This document shows, in pieces, positions 51,863-58,703 of a stretch of DNA of 64,000 nt. Under the pieces are notes generated by a model. That model was given only the letters and a program-made list of their open reading frames with translations, had not been told where the DNA came from and searched no databases. Source of the DNA: JACCXM01 sp046328335 (GTDB taxonomy: Bacteria > Chloroflexota > Chloroflexia > Thermomicrobiales > UBA6265); NCBI GenBank assembly GCA_046328335.1, contig JAXLWU010000001.1, positions 186,001-250,000 on the forward strand. The letters run 5' to 3'. A program made the position numbers and the translations under genes. Numbering within the stretch: the first letter of the stretch is position 1; the number at the start of each line of letters is the position of its first letter.

Positions 51863-52997
51863 CTATCGGCGCCGGATCAACTGCGCGTTCGTGACCTCGT
51901 CACAGGTGGTGGAGACGCCGCCGGGCGGCAAGCATGTGCAGCCCTTGCACTCCTTGCCAGAGGCGGCGCAATCGGTGTTCGAGCAGGTGCCGCAATGAAA
52001 GTTGTTGTTCTGAATGGTGGTCTCACAGCCGTCCTGCCAGTCGTTGTTGCAGTCACGATGGTTCTTGTCGCAGAGGAAGACGCAGCCGTAGACCGGATCG
52101 TTGTTCTCATCGACGCCCGGGCCGCAGAACACGGACGCATTGGCGAGCGAGGATGGACAGGCATTGCCACACTCGAGACAGTTGTTGATATCGGTCTGCA
52201 GATTCACGCACTGGCCGCTGCAGCAAGTGAGACCCTGGCCGCAGGTTGGCCCGGCGCCGCAGCCGCAGGCGCCGTTGGTGCACGTCTCGCCGGACGGGCA
52301 GGCGTGGCCGCAGGCGCCGCAATTGTTGGCGTCGGTCTTGAGATTGACGCATTTGCCATCGCACTCGCTGCGGCCGCTACGGCAGACACAGGTGTCGCCG
52401 GTGCAGACCGCGTTGTTGTCGCAGCAACTGCCGCCGAGACTGCAACGAGTTCGGTTGAGCGGAATGCAGGTCGGGCAGCAGGATGTGGCCTTTCCGCACC
52501 CCGAATTGTCGTAGGTGTTGGGGCCGGTCCGGGTGCGGCAGAAGATGACACCCTTGAGATTGACGCCGCTCAGATCCGCCCCGGTGATGTCGGCATCGAC
52601 GAAGCAGGCCTTGTCGAGATTGGCGCCGCTGAAGTTCGCGTTCGTCAGGTTCGCGCCGCGGAAACTGGCGCCGCTGAGGTTCGCGCGGCGGAAGTTCGCC
52701 CCGGAGAGAGCCGCATCGTCATAGCAGCACTTGCGCAGATCCAGACCCGCGCCAGGGGTGCAGGTTTGGCTGCTACAGCAGCTCGCGGCAACCGCCTCCG
52801 CTCCAGCGCCGCGATGGCGATCCTTCTGCCGTGCATTGCGCTTTCGCCCTTGCTTGCGATTGGCGAAGGAGTCGCTCGCGGCGATACCGGCGAGCCCAGC
52901 GGCGCCGAGTACGGTACTGGCCAGGGTCCGCAGCGCGCCGCGTCGCGTCCCAGTTTGCGTCAGAGACGATCAATCGATCAAAACGCTCGCCGTCCAT
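51863..52997 (-). CDS. Tat-exported Cys-rich pentapeptide-repeat protein, apparent frameshift
   Basis: From ATG 52997 (AAGGGG upstream) the protein begins MDGERFDRLIV. One base too many (or two too few) near 52964 is needed to continue into GTRRGALRTLASTVLGAAGL, a Tat-like signal with RR, and onwards without any stop to 51863. Without the shift the downstream frame has no start until GTG 52207, which yields only 114 residues. The body has eleven or so pentapeptide units (LSGANFRRANLSGASFRGAN and similar, about 52540-52716) and then Cys-rich modules (CGACGHACPSGETC, CLECGNACPSS, DCNNDWQDGCETT). These fit an extracellular stabilised protein. The shift is either a sequencing error or a real break. 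Confidence 0.7.
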
Positions 52998-53337
52998 TCC
53001 CGTCACCCCTTGTTCAAAAAGCGCGAAACGACAAAACCCCTCACGACCCATACCAATGACCTGAAAACTGGTGATGGGTCAGGATCTATTGCAACATAAC
53101 AGCAGAGGAGTATAGCGCGCTGCAGTCGAAGATCGTACATCCGCACAGTCGGCCGATGTGACACAGCGTGACGTTCGCCTCAGCAGTGTCGCTAGATTTC
53201 TTTGATCTTCCGCACCGAACCGCAGCGGGCGCTGGAGATCCAACCGGGCGAGTTCCAGCGCGGCCAACGCAAGCGCCGCACCCTACATCGGGCAAGTTTC
53301 TCCACACCCGCGATGTACCGAACCGGCGTTGAACTCC
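52998..53337. other. Intergenic region between two minus-strand genes
   Basis: No gene or repeat family is recognised. The first 20 bases hold the ribosome site of the Cys-rich gene. Confidence 0.5.
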
Positions 53338-54327
53338 TCAAGCGGTGTCGCGCAACCACTCGCGCATCTGGGCAGGCGTCAGGTTCCCGCCGCACAGCAC
53401 GGTCCCGACCGTCTGCCCCTGGACGCGGTTCGCCTGGTTGAGGATTCCCGCCAGTCCAGCCGCGCCGGATGGCTCGGTGACCACTCCGGCATGGCGGTGC
53501 AGCAGGCGCATCGCATCCAGGATCAACTCGTCCGGGACGAGTACAAATTCGTCGACCAGCCCAGCGAGATCGGCGAGCGCCTCGGCCACCGGGACACGCA
53601 CGCCGATGCCGTCCGCGATGGTGAAGATGCGTTCATGGCGGATGAGACGACCGGATTGCAGCGATTCGACCATCGCTGGCGCCCCGGCCGCGCTGACGGC
53701 GACCACCCGCGTCTGGGGAAGCCGCATCTTGATCACCGTGGCGATACCGGCCAGCATCGCGCCATTGCCGAGCGGGACGAAGAGTGCATCCAGCCGTTCC
53801 GGAAACGACGCCCATTCCAGGCCGATCGTGCCCGCGCCCTCGGTCGGTTCCGGATCGCGGCTGTCCTCGACGAAGCGGACGCCACGGCGCGCGGCCTCGG
53901 CGCGGGCAATCTCCTTGGCGGCATCGAAATCTTCGCCAGCGAGGACCACGGTGGCGTTCATCGCCCGCATCCGCGCGATCTTCAGCGGGTTGGCCGATTC
54001 GGCGGCGTAGACGGTGAGAGGTACGCCATGGGCGCGGCAGGCGTACGCCATCGCCTGACCGAAGTTTCCCGCTGAGGCGCACATCAGCTCCGTCCCACGC
54101 GGGAGGTTCTGGACCAGCCAGTCGGCGCCACGGCCCTTGAAGGAGCGGATCGGGTTGAGGAGTTCTGCCTTGAGCGCGACGCGCGCGCCGAGTTCGGCGC
54201 CGAGCGGCTCGCATATCCACTGGGGCGTATCGCGAAAGACCGGATCGATGGCGCGGGCCGCGGCTTCGATCCGCTCGATCGTGATGCGGCGCGGGCCGGC
54301 TGGCGCTCGCGTGAGGGTGTCAGTCAC
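53338..54327 (-). CDS. Threonine dehydratase-like PLP-dependent enzyme
   Basis: 329 residues of fold type II. PLP lysine lies in NPIRSFKGRGADWLV, the substrate-carboxylate loop in CASAGNFGQAMAYACR, and the phosphate-binding loop in PLGNGAMLAGIA. The C-terminal cofactor contact is LCGGNLTPAQM. There is no ACT regulatory domain. It should eliminate water or ammonia from Ser/Thr-like amino acids or serve as a racemase. It stands alone on the strand. Specificity is unknown. Confidence 0.88.
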   Translation of the reverse strand: MTDTLTRAPAGPRRITIERIEAAARAIDPVFRDTPQWICEPLGAELGARVALKAELLNPIRSFKGRGADWLVQNLPRGTELMCASAGNFGQAMAYACRAHGVPLTVYAAESANPLKIARMRAMNATVVLAGEDFDAAKEIARAEAARRGVRFVEDSRDPEPTEGAGTIGLEWASFPERLDALFVPLGNGAMLAGIATVIKMRLPQTRVVAVSAAGAPAMVESLQSGRLIRHERIFTIADGIGVRVPVAEALADLAGLVDEFVLVPDELILDAMRLLHRHAGVVTEPSGAAGLAGILNQANRVQGQTVGTVLCGGNLTPAQMREWLRDTA

Positions 54328-54503
54328 ACGTTTTCCCTTTGCCCTTGTCCCCTCGGGCCGCTTCTGCTCAAGTCCGTTCGGTATCCGTGGGCCTATTGTG
54401 ACACGGTATCCAAATCCTCACGGCGTTGATAGAATCAGGATCGGCGCCGTGCTCATCCCGGTTGCCCTTCGTTTATTCGACGTGACATTGAAGGGAAGCG
54501 CGC

Positions 54504-54884
54504 ATGGACGGCTCCAACTTTGACGCCTGGACCCGCCGTCGGTTCGGTCTCGCCGCGGGAGGTCTTGCCGGAACGGCCCTGACCGCCATCGGCGGTGAGC
54601 GCGTCGCCGGGAAAAAGAAGAAAGTCAAATGCAAGGACCTCGGTGAATCGTGCAGCACCAGCGGGGGCAAGAAGTGCTGCAAATGCCTCGCGTGTGCCCC
54701 CGACAGCCTGGACCGTTTTCGCTGTTGCAAGAACCACGGCGAGCCATGTACCACCGCGACGGCGAATCAGTGTTGCTCGCAGACCTGCACCGGCGGCTTC
54801 TGCGTCTGCAAGACCAACGGGCAGCCCTGCGCGCAGGACAACCAGTGCTGTTCGCTCAACTGCAACGGCACCTGCCAACCCTAG
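54504..54884 (+). CDS. Small Tat-exported Cys-rich protein
   Basis: 126 residues. It starts MDGSNFDAWTRRRFGLAAGG, a twin-arginine signal (TRRRFGL) after the same MDGxxFD opening as the gene at 51863. After cleavage, a basic KKKKVK segment and 16 cysteines follow in a repeated pattern (KDLGESCSTSGGKKCCKC, NHGEPCTTATANQCC, NGQPCAQDNQCCSLNC). This layout, C-x(6-8)-CC-x-x-x-C, suggests knottin-like disulfide modules outside the cell. Target and role are unknown. Confidence 0.8.
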   Translation: MDGSNFDAWTRRRFGLAAGGLAGTALTAIGGERVAGKKKKVKCKDLGESCSTSGGKKCCKCLACAPDSLDRFRCCKNHGEPCTTATANQCCSQTCTGGFCVCKTNGQPCAQDNQCCSLNCNGTCQP

Positions 54885-54980
54885 CCGGGCTGTTGCCCAA
54901 GTCTTGATGCGTCACCAGGTCACCAGCGAATACGGCACGTAAGCGGGCCAGCTCCCTGGCCTCTGACAAGCAATGCCGAC

Positions 54981-55910
54981 ATGGATCAACAGCAGCCGTC
55001 CATTACGCTGGTACAAGAAACCTGGGCTTCGCTGCTCGGCGTTGACAACGTCGCGCCGGATGACGACTTCTTCGAACTGGGCGGGCATTCGCTGCAAGCG
55101 GCGGCGACCGTTGCCGCGCTGAGCGCGCGTCTCGGTTTCGATTTGCCGCCGCTGGCCCTCTTCGAAGCGCCCACTCCCGCTGAAATGGCGGAGTTGATCG
55201 AGGAGGTACGGACCGGGCGCCATCACACCATGACCGGCGGCAGCGTGCGCCCTCTCCCGCCGTGGATGGTTCCGCTGCAGCGGGATGGCGGCGGGCGTCC
55301 GGTTTTCGTCTTTCCGGCCGGTCACGACGAGATTGCCGCGCTGGCAATCGAAGCGCGGGTGGCGGCCCATGTGGGGCGGGAGCATCCATTCTGGGGATTC
55401 CGGCGGAACGGCGAGAGCCTGGCCGATGCGCGGGAGGCCGGGGTGCAGCCGCTGGCCGCCGCCTACGTGCGGCAGATCCGGGCGGTACAAAGGACGGGCC
55501 CCTATCTCCTCTACGCGAACTGCGCGGGCGGGGTCTATGCCTGGGAAGCGGCACGGCAACTGATCGCCGCCGGGGAGCGGATTGCCGGGCTACTGTTCTA
55601 CGAGATTCCGCTCAATCCGCAGTTGGTCGCTCCCCTCGAAAGCGGAATCTCGCCACCGGTGGAGGGGACTGCCGTGCCTCCGGACGAGTATCTGCCGGCG
55701 CCGCTTCCGGTCGATCTGACCCTGCTGATGACCGGGTTCTGGCAGGAGCGTGGCTGGTCCGAGGGATGGCGGCACGTTGCGCTTGGCTCCGTTGAAACCG
55801 TCGTGATTTCCGGTGAAACGGTCACCGCCTTCGAGCGTCGCGAGGAGCGGATCGCGCGGCACGTGCGGGACTGGATTGCGCGGGCCGAGTCCCGGATCAC
55901 CGCCGCTTGA
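54981..55910 (+). CDS. Carrier protein - thioesterase fusion (PCP/ACP-TE)
   Basis: 309 residues. The carrier domain (about 5-78) has the phosphopantetheine site FFELGGHSLQAA with Ser37. After a short linker, an alpha/beta hydrolase of the type I thioesterase group begins (about 104): VFVFPAGHDEIAAL, then GPYLLYANCAGGVYAWEAAR. The nucleophile position is Cys181 instead of Ser. The usual C-terminal G-x-H is replaced by ISGETVTAF, so the catalytic His may be missing. It is followed after 15 bases by the adenylating enzyme, which would load the carrier. Confidence 0.82.
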   Translation: MDQQQPSITLVQETWASLLGVDNVAPDDDFFELGGHSLQAAATVAALSARLGFDLPPLALFEAPTPAEMAELIEEVRTGRHHTMTGGSVRPLPPWMVPLQRDGGGRPVFVFPAGHDEIAALAIEARVAAHVGREHPFWGFRRNGESLADAREAGVQPLAAAYVRQIRAVQRTGPYLLYANCAGGVYAWEAARQLIAAGERIAGLLFYEIPLNPQLVAPLESGISPPVEGTAVPPDEYLPAPLPVDLTLLMTGFWQERGWSEGWRHVALGSVETVVISGETVTAFERREERIARHVRDWIARAESRITAA

Positions 55911-55925
55911 CGTATTGGCAGCGCG

Positions 55926-57494
55926 ATGAATCCCCCGCTCCGCCTCCCGGACACGATCCAGACCATCCCCGCAGCCATCGACTTCTGGGCGAAAGAGACG
56001 CCTAATGCGCCGGCGTTGCGCGCGCTCGATGGACGAGTCTGGTCGTTTCGCCATCTGTGCGATGCGCTGGCTCGGGTTGCGCTGCGACTCGATGCCCTTG
56101 GCGTCATATCGACCGATCGCCTCGTCCTTGCCACCCCGCCGGGCGCCGATACTTGTCTGGCGCTGCTGGGAGTGGCCAGCGCCGCGGTGGCTGTGCCCCT
56201 CAACCCTGCACTGGCCGCGCCCGAATTGCGGCGCGATCTGGCGCGGCTTGCGCCACGTTTGCTGATAGTCGCCGGGGAGAAGGCGGACATCTCAGCAGCA
56301 ATTGGCGATGAACTCGGCATCGCCACGATCGGACTGGACGCGTTGCTGCGCGGGGATGATGGCCCGGACGCCCAATGCGTCCTGGACCTTGGAGAGAATC
56401 CGGAGGCGATCGCGGTCATTATCCACACGTCGGGGACAACAGGGCTGCCGAAGCGGGTGCCGCGCACGCATCGCTCCTTTCTGGCTGGCGCTCGCGCCGC
56501 GCGCGACAGTTCCGCCCTCACCCCGGAGGATGTGCTGCTCCTCACCTCCTGGGCACACACCAATTCCGGCGTGGTCAATCTCTGTGCCGCCATCGCCAAT
56601 GGCGGCTGCTGCGTGGCGGCGACCGGCTTCCACCCGGCGGATTTTCCCAACCTCCTCGACAAGCACCAACCGACCTGGATGGTTTCCACGGCGACCGAGT
56701 TGAACCTGATCATGGCCGCTGCCGATGCGGCGGGACGCGAGATGATTGCCGGACCGGATGCACGGTTGCGGCTGGTGCGGGCTGGCGCGCAGGCGATGAC
56801 CCCCGGGACGGCCGAGCGCGCCGAGAAACGTCTTCGCGCCTGGATCTTCGACGGGTTCGGCATGAGCGAGGCAAGTTACATCACCGCCAGCGGTCCGACT
56901 CCCGCTGATCGCCGGCCTGGCGCCTGCGGCCGGCCCTGGCGCAGCGAGATTCGCGTGCTCGACGACGAGGGACGCGATCTTCCATCGGGCAAGACCGGCG
57001 AAATCGTGATCCGGGGAGAGACACTCTTCTCCGGTTACCTCGACGATCCCGAGGCGAATGCCGCGGTGTTTCTCGATGGCGGCTGGTTTCGGACCGGGGA
57101 TATCGGATCTGTCGATGTGGACGGTTACCTCACCCTCTCTGGAAGAAAGGGCGAGACGATCAACCGGGGCGGCGAGAAAATCGCACCACTGGAAGTCGAC
57201 CATGCTCTGCTGACCCATCCCGCCGTGGCCGATGCGGCGGTGTTCCCGATTGCCGATGGTCGGTTCGGTGAAGATATCGTTGCCGCTATTGTGCTTCGAC
57301 CCGGGGCAACGGTCTCCCCGCGGGAATTGCGCGGTTGGCTACTGGCGCGGTTGTTGCCCGCGAAAGTGCCCCGTCGGATGTGGATCGTGGAATCGCTGCC
57401 GCGCACATTGACGGGTAAAGTGCAGCGGGGGGTGCTCAGCGAGCGGTACCTGACGCGAAGCGCCGATGGCGAGCGAACTACGAACTCTGGATGA
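55926..57494 (+). CDS. Acyl-CoA synthetase / adenylation enzyme (ANL superfamily)
   Basis: 522 residues. The ATP P-loop is IIHTSGTTGLPKRVPRTH, followed by IFDGFGMSEASYI (A5 motif), GWFRTGDIGSVDVDGYL (A7), GRKGETINRGGEKIAPLE (A8) and the catalytic Lys in LTGKVQRG (A10). It should activate a carboxylic or amino acid as its adenylate and pass it to CoA or to the carrier protein of the preceding gene. Sequence resembles the oxalate/medium-chain acyl-CoA ligase group more than NRPS adenylation domains. The acid is unknown. Confidence 0.9.
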   Translation: MNPPLRLPDTIQTIPAAIDFWAKETPNAPALRALDGRVWSFRHLCDALARVALRLDALGVISTDRLVLATPPGADTCLALLGVASAAVAVPLNPALAAPELRRDLARLAPRLLIVAGEKADISAAIGDELGIATIGLDALLRGDDGPDAQCVLDLGENPEAIAVIIHTSGTTGLPKRVPRTHRSFLAGARAARDSSALTPEDVLLLTSWAHTNSGVVNLCAAIANGGCCVAATGFHPADFPNLLDKHQPTWMVSTATELNLIMAAADAAGREMIAGPDARLRLVRAGAQAMTPGTAERAEKRLRAWIFDGFGMSEASYITASGPTPADRRPGACGRPWRSEIRVLDDEGRDLPSGKTGEIVIRGETLFSGYLDDPEANAAVFLDGGWFRTGDIGSVDVDGYLTLSGRKGETINRGGEKIAPLEVDHALLTHPAVADAAVFPIADGRFGEDIVAAIVLRPGATVSPRELRGWLLARLLPAKVPRRMWIVESLPRTLTGKVQRGVLSERYLTRSADGERTTNSG

Positions 57495-57532
57495 ACGCCG
57501 CGCTCGCCCTCGCCTCAACCCCTCGAACGCCC

Positions 57533-57702
57533 CTCACCCCTAACCCCGCGCCCCGCGAAGACGAACGCCCGGAATGCAGCGAGTGTTTACTCGAATTCTG
57601 CGTGATCAGTCCGTGACGCGACGCAAAGCCCCTCGCCCCGCGCACGGGGAGACTCCTCCCTCCGGGGAGGGAGGCTCGGGAGGGAGCCAAGGTTGGGGGT
57701 GA
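57533..57702. repeat. Dispersed repeat family B, extended copy
   Basis: CCCTCACCCCTAACCCCGCG starts at 57533 and GGTTGGGGGTGAAGGGGCGC closes near 57710. Inner parts include GGAGACTCCTCCCTCC and its inverted GGAGGGAGGCT. It fills the gap between the adenylating enzyme and glpX. Confidence 0.7.
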
Positions 57703-57711
57703 AGGGGCGCG

Positions 57712-58695
57712 CTAATCGACCGGGATGCCGTAGGTGGCCAGTTTGGCCGGACGGTGCACGGCGTCGATGCGGCGAACGGTACCGGTGCGCGAGCGCATCA
57801 CCACCGACTGAGTCGACGCGCCGTCGCCAAAGTACTGGACGCCCTTGAGCAGTTCGCCATCGGTGATGCCGGTGGCGGCGAAGAAGACGTCATCCCCGCT
57901 CACCAGATCCTCGGCGGTCAGGACGCGCGAGACATCGATATCGTGCTCGGCAGCGGCGGCGCGCTCCGCGCCGTCCCGCGGCCAGAGGCGGCACTGAATC
58001 TCGCCGCCGATGCAGCGGATCGCGCAGGCGGCGACCACCCCCTCGGGCGCGCCACCGGTGCCCATCAGGACATCGATCCCGGTGCCCGGCATGGCGGCCA
58101 TCACCGCGCCGGCGACGTCGCCATCCATGATAAAGCGGATGCGGGCGCCGGCGGCGCGAATCTGTTCCGCCAGTTCGACATGGCGGGGCCGGTCGAGCAT
58201 GACCACGGCGAGATCGCTGACATCCTTGCGCAGGGCCTTGGCCACGTTCTTCAGGTTGACCGCCACGGGGGCGGTGATGTCGATGGCGGATGCGGCCTCC
58301 GGACCGACCGCGATCTTTTCCATGTAGACGACGTAGGGCGATTCGAACATTGTGCCACGCTCGGACATGGCGACGGTGGAGATCGAATTGGCCATGCCCT
58401 GTGAGAGGAGACGGGTGCCATCGATGGGATCGACCGCGATATCGATCTGCGGCGCGTCGGCGCAGCCGAGTTCTTCGCCCTCGTAGAGCATCGGCGCCTT
58501 GTCCTTGACCCCCTCGCCGATGACGACCACGCCGGCCATGGGAATGGTGTTCAGCATGCGGCGCATGGCATCGACCGCGGCCTGATCCGCCGCTTCCTTC
58601 TGCCCGCGGCCCATGAAGCGGCCCGCGTTCAGCGCCGCGGCTTCCGTGACGCGAACCAGATCGAGGGCGAGATTGCGACCGATGTGCTGCGTCAT
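57712..58695 (-). CDS. glpX: Class II fructose-1,6-bisphosphatase
   Basis: 327 residues from ATG 58695 with GAGGAG 6 bases upstream; the open frame goes 25 codons further without a ribosome site. GlpX features: GRGQKEAADQAAVDAMRRML, VVIGEGVKDKAPMLYEGEE, the metal motif IAVDPIDGTRLLSQGMANS, DRPRHVELAEQIR and GTGGAPEGVVAACAI. It removes the 1-phosphate of fructose 1,6-bisphosphate in gluconeogenesis. It lies 8 bases after dinG on the same strand. Confidence 0.95.
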   Translation of the reverse strand: MTQHIGRNLALDLVRVTEAAALNAGRFMGRGQKEAADQAAVDAMRRMLNTIPMAGVVVIGEGVKDKAPMLYEGEELGCADAPQIDIAVDPIDGTRLLSQGMANSISTVAMSERGTMFESPYVVYMEKIAVGPEAASAIDITAPVAVNLKNVAKALRKDVSDLAVVMLDRPRHVELAEQIRAAGARIRFIMDGDVAGAVMAAMPGTGIDVLMGTGGAPEGVVAACAIRCIGGEIQCRLWPRDGAERAAAAEHDIDVSRVLTAEDLVSGDDVFFAATGITDGELLKGVQYFGDGASTQSVVMRSRTGTVRRIDAVHRPAKLATYGIPVD

Positions 58696-58703
58696 GACAC
58701 TCC

